Assembly (NCBI GenBank): GCA_955652345.1
Contig: CATPBV010000340.1
Coordinates: 1 to 12,835 of the forward strand
Length of the DNA stretch: 12,835 nt
Direction of reading: 5' to 3'
Source: an uncultured Solirubrobacteraceae bacterium
GTDB taxonomy: Bacteria; Actinomycetota; Thermoleophilia; Solirubrobacterales; Solirubrobacteraceae
Shown here: in pieces, positions 1 through 6,765 of the stretch
How the letters are laid out: every line of letters begins with the position of its first letter
How positions within the stretch are numbered: position 1 is the stretch's first letter
The notes under the pieces: model-generated
The model's input: only the letters and a program-made list of their open reading frames with translations
Database searches by the model: none
What the model was told of the DNA's origin: nothing
Made by a program: the position numbers and the translations under genes

Positions 1-2
1 AG

Positions 3-158
3 GTTGCCGACGACGAGACCCACTCTCCGTCCCCGCCGGGCGTGTTCGGGACTGCGCCCAGCGGAGGACGGCACCCTCTCGAGCTGCGGCTGGGCCGAAA
101 CCTGCATGCCGTTTGGGACGCCCATATGAAGCACATCCTTGCATCCGCTCAGCGGTGA
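3..158 (+). CDS. Possible C-terminal end of a protein, cut by the window edge
   Basis: An open frame enters from the left edge and stops with TGA at 156-158, giving about 51 residues. Third positions are mostly G or C, as in the real genes nearby. The visible piece contains N-L-H-A-V-W-D near its end. This recalls the NLHxVWD stretch of S1/P1-type nucleases, but those proteins normally continue well past that motif and the surrounding residues do not fit. The frame could equally be chance in GC-rich DNA. No function is assigned. Confidence 0.22.
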   Translation, partial: VADDETHSPSPPGVFGTAPSGGRHPLELRLGRNLHAVWDAHMKHILASAQR

Positions 159-377
159 CAACTGTGGACCGGGTCGGCAGCGCGATGCTCCACACCCGCC
201 GCCCCGACGTCGCGTCGCCGCTCGCGCTCCCGGGGACACCCGCGATTGCCTGGAATGCAGTCTCGCTTGCCAGTGCGAGCGAGGGATGTGGAAGGATCTG
301 GGCGGCCCGGGCGTCTTCAGTCCATGACCGGCCGAACTAGATCGGTCGGAATAAACCTAAAGCGTAGGAGCAAGATC
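159..377. other. Non-coding stretch upstream of the lipoprotein gene
   Basis: No convincing gene was seen here; frames that are open have no recognisable domain. The region must carry the promoter of the downstream lipoprotein/permease/regulator run. A GGAA at 290-293 followed 18 bases later by CGTC at 312-315 loosely resembles an ECF-sigma promoter, but such a short match is expected by chance. Confidence 0.4.
366..370 (+). promoter_or_regulatory. Ribosome binding site AGGAG of the lipoprotein gene
   Basis: AGGAG lies 7 bases before the ATG at 378. It fixes that ATG as the start, although the frame is open 44 codons further upstream to an ATG at 246. The 378 start also puts a proper lipoprotein signal peptide at the N-terminus, which the longer form would bury. 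Confidence 0.8.
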
Positions 378-956
378 ATGGCCAATTCAAGGAAGACGAA
401 GTTTCGCTTGAGTGCAGTCGCCGCGGCACTGGGTGCGGCGCTGATCGTCGCCGGATGCGGCAGCAGCAGCACCTCGACGCCCGCAAGCGCGCCATCCACC
501 AGCACTTCTCCGAGTTCGACCACGGCGGCCGCGGGCGTCTCGATTGGCACGGCGAAAGGCAAGGGCGGGACGTACCTCACCGGTGCCTCCGGCCGCGCGC
601 TGTATCTGTGGGTGGCAGACGCGAACGGCAAGTCGAGCTGTTCGGGAGCGTGCGCGCAGACATGGCCTCCGCTGACCGCGACGGGGACGCCTGTCGCCTC
701 GGGCGGCGCGATGGCGGCGGACCTGGGCACGATCACCCGCTCAGACGGCGCCAAGCAGGTCACCTACAAGGGTCACCCGCTGTACTACTACGCCGCCGAC
801 ACGACTGCGGGCATGACCACCGGCCAGGGCACCAACTCGTTCGGCGCCAAGTGGTGGCTGGTCGCCGCGTCGGGCGCGGCGATCACCGGCAGCGCGCCCT
901 CGAGCGGCTCTTCGGGCGGCTCTTCCACCAGCTCGTCCGGCGGCGGCTGGGGCTGA
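378..956 (+). CDS. Secreted lipoprotein with two Y-x4-D repeats (COG4315 type)
   Basis: The 192-residue protein begins with a basic N-terminus (NSRKTKFR), a hydrophobic segment, and a lipobox IVAGC with the lipidated cysteine at residue 27. A Ser/Thr/Pro-rich linker follows. Two copies of the 'secreted repeat with Y-x4-D motif' come next: GRALYLWVAD, followed by a CSGAC pair and QTWPPL, and GHPLYYYAAD, ending in GAKWWLV. The C-terminus is a Gly/Ser tail. Proteins of this family are envelope lipoproteins of unknown function. The two cysteines in repeat 1 could form a disulfide outside the cell. The permease gene starts 15 bases downstream, so the two are probably co-transcribed. Confidence 0.9.
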   Translation: MANSRKTKFRLSAVAAALGAALIVAGCGSSSTSTPASAPSTSTSPSSTTAAAGVSIGTAKGKGGTYLTGASGRALYLWVADANGKSSCSGACAQTWPPLTATGTPVASGGAMAADLGTITRSDGAKQVTYKGHPLYYYAADTTAGMTTGQGTNSFGAKWWLVAASGAAITGSAPSSGSSGGSSTSSSGGGWG

Positions 957-971
957 TCCGCCGGAGCCTCG

Positions 972-2213
972 ATGTCACAGCAGTCTCCCGGTGCCCGCGC
1001 CAGCGCGGGCACCGATGCTGCTGACGGCGGAGGCGGCGCAGTGGAGCGTCCGCGGCCCGTGGAGCGACCGATCGGACCCTGGGCGTTCACCGGTGTCGCC
1101 GTCAGCTCGTTCGGCACGCTCGCGATAGCGGCGCTGTTCGCGCCGACCACGATCCCCCGCGCCAGCGCATCCGCAGGGCTGACGATGCTCGCCGGTGCCG
1201 TGGTGTTCATCCTGCCGATCGCGATCTGGCTGCGCTATTCGCGGCACGTGAATAGCTCCGGCGGCCTGTATGCGTTCGTCGAGGCGGCGGCTGGACGTCG
1301 CGTTGCGCTCGCACAGGCGGCGGTCTGGACGGTCAGCTACTTCCTGTATCTCGTCTACACCACGGTCCAGATCGTGTACGACGTGCTCCCCGCGGTTCTG
1401 CCGGGCGAGCGCCACTATCAAACGCTGCTGGCACTCTTGATCCCCGTCGCATTCGCGGCGGTGATGCTCGCCGGACGAGCCATGGCGCTGATGGTGATCG
1501 GCCTGATCGCGGTGGGGCAGCTGGCGTTGGCCGGCATCCTCGACGGCGTGACGATCGGGCACCTCGCAACGCCCGCGTCGACGTTTGGCACGGGGGCACC
1601 GACGGGCCCGCTCGCGAAGGCGAGCGCGCAGACATCGCTCCTGTACATCTGCGGCAGCTTGCCGCTGTTCCTGGGCGGGGAGCTCGCCACTCCGGCTCGC
1701 ACCATCAAGCGCGGTGTCCTCGGCTCGTACATGGTCACCGTGATTGTCGTGATCCTCGCCGTCGCTCCGCTCGCTGCCCAACCCGGCCTGACGAACACGA
1801 CGCTTCCGGGGGTGACGGTGGCGCAGGAGTTCGCGAGCCCGGGCGTCGCCGACGCCATCGGCATCGGCGTCGCGGTCAGCATCAGCGGCCTGGTCCTGTG
1901 CGAATACCTGGCGCTCAGCCGGCTCGTGCACGCCATCGGTCGATGGCGTATGCAAACCGGCACGGTCGCGATCGGCGCGCTCATGGTCCTGGCCGCGCCA
2001 TTTGTCCTGATCGACCCGGAAGGCATCTACAGCGCGCTGCTCAAGGTCTCGCTGGTCGCGCTCTGGATCAGCCAGTTGATCGTGTTCGCGGTGTATCCGC
2101 TATTCGCTCGCAGGCATCGCCAGCGGCTACTCCCGGCGTGGCTGCTCGCCCTCGGGGCGAGCGGACTGGCAGGTTTTGGGCTCTGGACTGCCATTCAGAG
2201 CGCAACCAGTTGA
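972..2213 (+). CDS. APC-superfamily amino acid/polyamine permease
   Basis: This is a 413-residue integral membrane protein with about 11-12 hydrophobic segments after a hydrophilic N-terminal tail of about 35 residues. The segment from GPWAFTGVAVSSFGTLAIAALF through SSGGLYAFVEAAAG (about residues 35-108) matches the TM1-TM3 pattern of amino acid-polyamine-organocation transporters. This includes the conserved Gly-Gly-x-Tyr-x-(Tyr/Phe) stretch after TM2. GGAG at 963-966 lies 5 bases before the ATG and supports this start. The substrate cannot be read from the sequence. The gene sits between a lipoprotein and a cupin regulator, with gaps of 15 and 7 bases, which points to one transcript and to control by the downstream regulator. 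At 413 residues it is somewhat shorter than many APC members. Confidence 0.88.
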   Translation: MSQQSPGARASAGTDAADGGGGAVERPRPVERPIGPWAFTGVAVSSFGTLAIAALFAPTTIPRASASAGLTMLAGAVVFILPIAIWLRYSRHVNSSGGLYAFVEAAAGRRVALAQAAVWTVSYFLYLVYTTVQIVYDVLPAVLPGERHYQTLLALLIPVAFAAVMLAGRAMALMVIGLIAVGQLALAGILDGVTIGHLATPASTFGTGAPTGPLAKASAQTSLLYICGSLPLFLGGELATPARTIKRGVLGSYMVTVIVVILAVAPLAAQPGLTNTTLPGVTVAQEFASPGVADAIGIGVAVSISGLVLCEYLALSRLVHAIGRWRMQTGTVAIGALMVLAAPFVLIDPEGIYSALLKVSLVALWISQLIVFAVYPLFARRHRQRLLPAWLLALGASGLAGFGLWTAIQSATS

Positions 2214-2215
2214 GG
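2212..2215 (+). promoter_or_regulatory. Ribosome binding site GAGG overlapping the permease stop codon
   Basis: GAGG overlaps the TGA of the permease gene and lies 5 bases before the ATG at 2221. It favours that start over the in-frame ATG at 2176 and suggests translational coupling of permease and regulator. Confidence 0.6.
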
Positions 2216-2220
2216 CTCGC

Positions 2221-2826
2221 ATGGCGGCTCCGACACGACAGCACGCAATCCGCGCGGAAACGCGAGAGGAGTCCATCGACGCACGCGTCCGCCGCCGGCT
2301 GCGCGAGCTGCGCTCGCAGCGCGGGCTCACGCTTCAGCAGGTCGCCGAGCAGGTGAGTGTCGACATCTCGACGCTCAGCCGCATCGAGGCCGGCAAGCGC
2401 CGGCTGGCCCTCGACCACATCCCGGCGCTCGCCGCCGCACTTGGCGTGAGCGCGGACGAGCTGCTCGGCTCGCCCTCCGCCCAGGATCCGCGCGTCCGCG
2501 CCAGACCGCGAAGCCACGACGGGATAAGGGTGTGGCCGCTCACCCGCCTCGCGCCCGCGGGCGCGCCGCGCGCATTCAGGATCATCATCGGACAGGCGCG
2601 GCGCAAGCCACCGAAGGCGCTGCCGGTGCACGAAGGACACGACTGGCTGTACGTACTCAGCGGGAAGCTCCGGCTGCTGCTCGGCGATCAGGAGTTCACG
2701 ATCGAGCCGGGCGAGACTGCCGAGTTCTCCGCCTGGACGCCGCACTGGCTGGGCGCGCTCGACGGCCCCGTGGAGCTGATCATGATCGTCGGGGCCCAGG
2801 GCGAGCGGCTCCACCTGCACCGCTAG
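2221..2826 (+). CDS. XRE-family transcriptional regulator with C-terminal cupin domain
   Basis: The 201-residue protein has a helix-turn-helix of the HTH_3 (Cro/CI) type at about residues 24-82. It is recognisable from LRELRSQRGLTLQQVAEQ, VDISTLSRIEAGKRRLAL and AAALGVSADELL. A cupin_2 barrel follows at about 120-192, with VHEGHDWLYVLSGKL (H137, H140) and PGETAEFSAWTPHWLGAL (H175). Regulators of this build bind a small ligand or metal in the cupin and often control a neighbouring amino acid or polyamine transport gene. Here the partner would be the permease 7 bases upstream. An in-frame ATG at 2176 would add 15 residues overlapping the permease and is less likely. The gene ends 3 bases from the convergent efflux gene. 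Confidence 0.9.
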   Translation: MAAPTRQHAIRAETREESIDARVRRRLRELRSQRGLTLQQVAEQVSVDISTLSRIEAGKRRLALDHIPALAAALGVSADELLGSPSAQDPRVRARPRSHDGIRVWPLTRLAPAGAPRAFRIIIGQARRKPPKALPVHEGHDWLYVLSGKLRLLLGDQEFTIEPGETAEFSAWTPHWLGALDGPVELIMIVGAQGERLHLHR

Positions 2827-2829
2827 GGG

Positions 2830-4407
2830 TCACCCCACGGAGCCGCCGGCGCCTACCGCGACCGGCTGGGGCCGGAGCGCCGGCGCCTGCTCGTGCCCCG
2901 TCTCGAGCGGCTGGCCGGCGATCTGACCGCCGGGGCAGTCCTCACAGCGCACGACCCGCCGTGGGTTGCGGATCCCCGCGAGGCCGAGCACCCCGCCGAG
3001 CGCCACCAGCGAGCTGGCGATTCCGATCCCGACACGGAACGCGTGGACCGACGCCGACTGCACCGCCAGCGCAACCCGCGGGCCGGCGCGAGCCGGATCG
3101 ACATGCGTCAGCGTCTGTGTTCGAGCTTGTGCGACGGCGATCCGGGCTGACGGTGAGAGCTTGACGTTGTCGAGCCGCTGGTTCAGAGCCGAGGTGAACT
3201 GCGCGGAGATGACGGCGCCGACAGCCGCAATCGCGAGCAGGCTGGCGATCCGCGCGATCGCGTTGTTGACCCCCGAGGCTATCCCTGCGTTGGACTCCTC
3301 GGCATCGGAGAGCACTGCCGCAGTGAGCGGCGCGACGGTGGAGGCGAGGCCGACTGAGAACACGAGGAGCGCCGGGAGCACGTCGGTGAAGTAGCGCACG
3401 TGAGCGCCCAGGCGCAGCATCAGAGCCAGCCCGACGGCCGCGGTCAACGGTCCGAAGCCCATGAACAGCCGCGGCCCGAGACGATCCGCGAGCCGGCCCA
3501 TCCGCTTGGACAGGACGAACATCACGATCGTCGAGGGCATCAACGCCAAGCCCGCTTGCAGCGCTCCATAGCCGGCGACCTCCTGCAGGAACAGCACCAG
3601 CAGGAAGAACGTGATCCCAAGACCGCCGTACATTGCGAACGTCTGCACGTTGCCGATCGTGAAGTTGCGCCGGCGGAACAGGTCGAGCGGCAGCATCGGC
3701 GCGGGCGCACGTCGCTCGTGCACGACGAACGCCCCAAGGAGAGCGAGACCCCCAATCCCGGGACCCCACACCTCGGGGCTCCCCCACCCGACGACCGGCT
3801 GGCGGATCAGCGCTAGCACGGGTCCGGCCAGACCAACGAATGTGAGTGCCGCGCCGAGCCAGTCGACTCGAGTGTGAGCGGCGCCGCGGGAGCGGGCCGG
3901 AACCGCGACCGACACCAACCCAAGCGTGATCACCACGAACGGGATGTTCACCGCGAAGATCAGTCGCCAGGAGACCGCATCGACGAGGTAGCCGCCCGCC
4001 AGCGGGCCGACCACGGTCGCGATCCCAGCCCAGGCCGTCCACGAGCCAATCGCGCCACCACGCTCCTCGCGCGGAAACGCGGCCACGATCACGGCCAGCG
4101 CGCTCGGGGTCAAGAGAGCGCCGAACATCCCTTGGAGCGCGCGACACGCGATCAGGATCTCGATGCTCGGGGCGATCGCACAGAGAAGCGACAGCAGTCC
4201 GAAGCCGGCGACACCGATCGAGAACACGCGGCGCTCGCCGAACACGTCGCCGAGCGATCCTCCCACGAGGATCAGCGAACCGAGCGCGAGCAGGTACGCG
4301 TTGGAGACCCATTGCTGGCCGGCCAGCCCCCCGCCGAGATCTGTGCGAATCGCGGGCAGCGCGACGTTCACGGCGGTTGCATCGAGCCCCGCCACGAACG
4401 ACCCCAT
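2830..4407 (-). CDS. MFS drug efflux transporter, DHA2 (QacA/EmrB) family
   Basis: This is a membrane protein with about 14 hydrophobic segments. The opening GLDATAVNVALPAI is typical of DHA2 TM1. GDVFGERR (about residues 53-60) is MFS motif A, and GIATVVGPLAGG (about 128-139) is antiporter motif C. These indicate proton-coupled export of drugs or other hydrophobic compounds. The start is uncertain. The ATG at 4407 is the first usual start codon that does not overlap the divergent sigma gene, but it cuts into TM1. The coding frame clearly continues upstream through RKRLALLAAI, where only CTG codons (4494, 4503) are available. The C-terminal tail is hydrophilic with a C-E-D-C pair (Cys488, Cys491). 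From 4407 the length is 525 residues, which is normal for the family. Confidence 0.88.
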   Translation of the reverse strand: MGSFVAGLDATAVNVALPAIRTDLGGGLAGQQWVSNAYLLALGSLILVGGSLGDVFGERRVFSIGVAGFGLLSLLCAIAPSIEILIACRALQGMFGALLTPSALAVIVAAFPREERGGAIGSWTAWAGIATVVGPLAGGYLVDAVSWRLIFAVNIPFVVITLGLVSVAVPARSRGAAHTRVDWLGAALTFVGLAGPVLALIRQPVVGWGSPEVWGPGIGGLALLGAFVVHERRAPAPMLPLDLFRRRNFTIGNVQTFAMYGGLGITFFLLVLFLQEVAGYGALQAGLALMPSTIVMFVLSKRMGRLADRLGPRLFMGFGPLTAAVGLALMLRLGAHVRYFTDVLPALLVFSVGLASTVAPLTAAVLSDAEESNAGIASGVNNAIARIASLLAIAAVGAVISAQFTSALNQRLDNVKLSPSARIAVAQARTQTLTHVDPARAGPRVALAVQSASVHAFRVGIGIASSLVALGGVLGLAGIRNPRRVVRCEDCPGGQIAGQPLETGHEQAPALRPQPVAVGAGGSVG

Positions 4408-4490
4408 GATCGCGGCGAGGAGAGCCAGACGCTTGCGCTGATCAGGGGACGCCGCTACGCCGAAGGAAGCCGCGATGGGTGAACTGGCAC

Positions 4491-4625
4491 TCAGAGCATC
4501 CAGAGTAAACCTGCGAGCCCCACGCCGCCCGACGGATGGTTGCCGCGAATCAGATGCCGGACCGCTCCCGCCACCAGCAGGTGATCCGTTTCGCCTGCGA
4601 CCTCGAACACGAACAAGTGATGCAA
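4491..4625 (-). CDS. Possible small protein (44 residues) upstream of the efflux gene
   Basis: A TTG-initiated frame at 4625 is preceded by AGGAG a few bases upstream on the - strand. It encodes MHHLFVFEVAGETDHLLVAG, continues with a Gly-rich stretch, and ends in LAGLLWML before TGA. Third positions are mostly G or C, and there is one TTA codon. The frame sits in the otherwise gene-free gap between the efflux gene and the divergent sigma gene, so it may be a leader peptide for the efflux gene. It has no family I recognise and could be chance. Confidence 0.25.
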   Translation of the reverse strand: MHHLFVFEVAGETDHLLVAGAVRHLIRGNHPSGGVGLAGLLWML

Positions 4626-4634
4626 TCCGCTCCT

Positions 4635-4638
4635 GAGG
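4635..4638 (+). promoter_or_regulatory. Ribosome binding site GAGG of the ECF sigma factor gene
   Basis: GAGG lies 6 bases before the ATG at 4645 and supports that start. The promoter of the sigma gene must lie in the 237-base gap shared with the divergent efflux gene. No consensus could be picked with confidence. Confidence 0.6.
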
Positions 4639-4644
4639 CCCCAA

Positions 4645-5235
4645 ATGTTTCGCGTCTTCCGCGCTGATCTGCGCTCGCTCGCCGACGAGGACCTGATGGC
4701 GCTCATCCACGACGGCGAGCCGCGTGCGCTCGAGGTGATCTTCGATCGGCACGGCGACCGGGCGTACTCGCTCGCCTACCGGATGTGTGGGCAGCGGACA
4801 GTGGCCGAGGACATCGTCCAGGAGGCGTTCTTGTCGCTGTGGCGGAGCGGCACGCGCTACGACGCCGCCAAGGGCAGCGTCCGCTCCTGGGTATTGACCG
4901 CCGTTCGCAACCGAGCGATCGACGCGTTCCGCCGCGAGTCGGTCACGGCGAGCCGCGACGTGGCCGATGAGGAGGCCACAGCTCGCCTGGCGGCGGACGA
5001 GCGGACAGAGTCAGAAGTCGAGCGCCGCGAGGACGCTCGCCGGATCCGCGCGGCGCTCGGGGAGCTGCCGGACGAGCAGCGAAAGGTGATCGAGCTCGCC
5101 TACTTCGGCGGGTTCTCGCACAGCGAGATCGCCGGAATGCTCGATCTACCGCCCGGGACGGTGAAGGGCCGCATGCGGCTCGGGCTGACCAAGATGCGGG
5201 TCGCGTTGGGCGACCCTCCAAGGGTCACGCAATGA
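4645..5235 (+). CDS. ECF-family RNA polymerase sigma factor
   Basis: The 196-residue protein has the two domains of an extracytoplasmic-function sigma factor. Region 2 is at about residues 26-98 (ALEVIFDRHGDRAYSLAYRM, AEDIVQEAFLSLW, GSVRSWVLTAVRNRAIDAFRR). Region 4 is at about 132-188 (IRAALGELPDEQRKVIELAY, HSEIAGMLDLPPGTVKGRMR). An acidic linker of about 30 residues separates them. It should direct RNA polymerase to stress or envelope promoters, probably including its own. The anti-sigma gene starts 13 bases after the stop codon and is the expected partner. The pairing resembles SigK/RskA of mycobacteria in build, but the name is not assigned because the regulon is unknown. Confidence 0.94.
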   Translation: MFRVFRADLRSLADEDLMALIHDGEPRALEVIFDRHGDRAYSLAYRMCGQRTVAEDIVQEAFLSLWRSGTRYDAAKGSVRSWVLTAVRNRAIDAFRRESVTASRDVADEEATARLAADERTESEVERREDARRIRAALGELPDEQRKVIELAYFGGFSHSEIAGMLDLPPGTVKGRMRLGLTKMRVALGDPPRVTQ

Positions 5236-5248
5236 AGGGCACCGGGTC

Positions 5249-5938
5249 ATGAGCACGAGTGACAGGGACTGCGGCGCTGACGCTGCGGCATACGTGCTGG
5301 GCGGACTCGAGCCCGCGGAGGCGGAAGCGTTCCGGCGTCACATGTCGACTTGCGCCATCTGCCAGGACGAGGTGTCTGCGTTCGGCCAGGTCGCCGACAC
5401 GCTCCACCTCGTCGCCCCGCAGCTGCGTACGCCGCGCGGCCTCCGCAGACGAGTGATGGGCGCGGTCCGCGCCGAGCCGAGGGCAGCTGCCGCGCGAGCT
5501 GGCGCTCGACCCCTGGTCGGTCTCGCTCCAGGGCTTCGGCGGTGGGCGACCGCGGGCGGTCTGGCCCTCGCGCTCGCGGCGGCGGTCGTGGGCGCAACCG
5601 CTCTGTTCTCGGGTGGCTCGAGCTCGAAGCTGATCCAGGCGAGCGTGATCGGATCGTCCGGCACGGCCGAGGTCAGACTGTCAGGTGGCCGCGCGGAGCT
5701 GATCCTAAAGGGCTTCCCGCGTCCTCCGGCGGGCGATGTGTACGAGGTCTGGCTGAAGCGACCCGGCGCTCCCCCGTCACCGACCCGCGTGCTGTTCAGC
5801 GTCACCTCGGGTGGAGCCGGCGACGTCGGCGTGCCCGGAGACCTGCGCGGCGTGCGTCAGGTGCTCGTCACACCGGAGCCGGACGGGGGCAGCCTCGCGC
5901 CGACCCACACGCCCGTGATCGTCGCCCAGCTCCGCTGA
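5249..5938 (+). CDS. RskA-like transmembrane anti-sigma factor with zinc-finger motif
   Basis: The 229-residue protein begins with an anti-sigma domain bearing H-x3-C-x2-C (H31, C35, C38, in RRHMSTCAICQDE), the zinc-binding anti-sigma signature. One membrane helix follows at about residues 100-120. An extracytoplasmic domain at about 128-229 (DVYEVWLKRPGAPPSPTRVL, GVRQVLVTPEPDGGSLAPTH) matches the C-terminal domain of RskA. It should hold the upstream sigma factor inactive at the membrane until regulated proteolysis releases it. GAAGGG, 9 bases before the ATG, serves as ribosome binding site. The last 162 bases of the gene overlap the 3' end of the convergent kinase gene. Confidence 0.92.
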   Translation: MSTSDRDCGADAAAYVLGGLEPAEAEAFRRHMSTCAICQDEVSAFGQVADTLHLVAPQLRTPRGLRRRVMGAVRAEPRAAAARAGARPLVGLAPGLRRWATAGGLALALAAAVVGATALFSGGSSSKLIQASVIGSSGTAEVRLSGGRAELILKGFPRPPAGDVYEVWLKRPGAPPSPTRVLFSVTSGGAGDVGVPGDLRGVRQVLVTPEPDGGSLAPTHTPVIVAQLR

Positions 5939-6439
5939 CGAACCGCCGCCGGGCGACGTCATCCGCGGGCCGCTGCCGCCCGCCCCCGGTGCCGGCTGCC
6001 GGGTGCTCCGCCCAGTCGCTCGTCCCTTCGACCGCCGTCGCGTCGACTGTGCTTCGCTGGACTCCGCGGGAAGACCCGCGGTGAGCGTGAACCACACAGT
6101 CTTCGCCTGCCCCTTTCGGTGCTCGACGCCCCATGCTCCGGCGAGCATGTCGATGATCCGTAGCCCGCGTCCCGTCGGATCGGTCGGTCCCGGTGAGCGC
6201 ATGATCGGCTCTCCGCCACCGGAATCGGTCGCCTCGACGCGGATCTCCCGGCCGGTCCGGGATATGGTGAGCTCGAACCCCCGGTCGGTGTGGCGGACGC
6301 AGTTGGTGGCGAGCTCGGAGACGAGCAGCGCGACCACCTCGAGCGTTTCCCCGGGGACGCCGCGCAGCGCCTCGGTTGCGAATCTCCTCGCGGCGGTAAC
6401 CGACTCCGCTTCGTGCTCGAACCTCCGCGTCTCGTTCAT
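5777..6439 (-). CDS. RsbW-like anti-sigma factor / serine kinase (HATPase_c_2)
   Basis: This is a 220-residue ATP-binding protein of the GHKL fold. The N box is SELATNCVRH (E42, N46), the G1 box VEATDSGGGEP (D72, G74), and the G2-like motif PTGRGLRIID (G90, G92). Such proteins phosphorylate a STAS antagonist and bind a sigma factor or another target. The recognisable domain ends near residue 121 (VWFTLTAG). The remaining hundred or so residues are Arg/Ser/Gly-rich and read antisense into the anti-sigma gene, so they are probably a fortuitous extension. The start codon overlaps the stop of the STAS gene in ATGA (6436-6439), so translation is probably coupled. The partner sigma factor is not in the window unless it is the ECF factor next door. 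Confidence 0.87.
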   Translation of the reverse strand: MNETRRFEHEAESVTAARRFATEALRGVPGETLEVVALLVSELATNCVRHTDRGFELTISRTGREIRVEATDSGGGEPIMRSPGPTDPTGRGLRIIDMLAGAWGVEHRKGQAKTVWFTLTAGLPAESSEAQSTRRRSKGRATGRSTRQPAPGAGGSGPRMTSPGGGSSAELGDDHGRVGRREAAPVRLRCDEHLTHAAQVSGHADVAGSTRGDAEQHAGR

Positions 6440-6765
6440 GTGGTCAACCCCAGCGTCTCGGCGAGGCCCATCCTCTCGATCACCCTACGAAGAAGCGGAG
6501 ACGGCCCCCGGATCTCCAGCCGGCGCACGCCGTTCGCCCATCTCACCCACAGCGCAATCGCCGAGCTGTCGGCGAACCGCAGGTCGCTGACATCGACCAC
6601 CAGCCGATCGGGCGAGGCCGCGATGATCGGCTTGGCTGCGGCATCCAGCTCATCCGCGCTGGCCATGTCGAGATCGCCACGAAGCCTGACCAGCGCCGAG
6701 CCGTCGTCCTCGCTCGAGAGCTCGAACCTCAGGCGCGCCGGCCCTCTGTCGCTCAGTTCATCCAC
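6436..6765 (-). CDS. STAS-domain anti-anti-sigma factor (SpoIIAA/RsbV-like)
   Basis: The 109-residue protein is a single STAS domain. It contains ALVRLRGDLDMASADEL at about residues 24-40 and DVSDLRFADSSAIALWVRW at about 58-76. In D66-S67-S68, Ser67 is at the site phosphorylated in SpoIIAA and RsbV. In the family the unphosphorylated protein binds the RsbW-like kinase and frees its target, and the SpoIIE-type phosphatase restores that form. The start is GTG at 6765, inside the last codons of the phosphatase gene (13-base overlap). The stop overlaps the kinase start by 4 bases. This tight packing indicates a single translationally coupled operon. Confidence 0.92.
   Translation of the reverse strand: MDELSDRGPARLRFELSSEDDGSALVRLRGDLDMASADELDAAAKPIIAASPDRLVVDVSDLRFADSSAIALWVRWANGVRRLEIRGPSPLLRRVIERMGLAETLGLTT

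Noticed and set aside
1..23. A possible gene start on the - strand (GTG at 23, reading MGLVVGNL) leaving the left edge
   Set aside because: Only seven codons are visible, which is too little to support a gene.
290..315. GGAA and CGTC spaced like an ECF promoter before the lipoprotein gene
   Set aside because: The spacing of 18 is long and no matching element was found before the sigma gene itself, so a regulon link is unsupported.
975..1955. Long - strand open frame of 326 codons inside the permease gene
   Set aside because: It is Arg/Asp/His-rich with no domain and lies fully antisense to a clear permease; typical of GC-rich shadow frames.
2942..4312. 456-codon - strand frame over the efflux gene
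   Set aside because: It is a +1 reading of the same strand as the MFS gene, Arg-rich and without hydrophobic segments.
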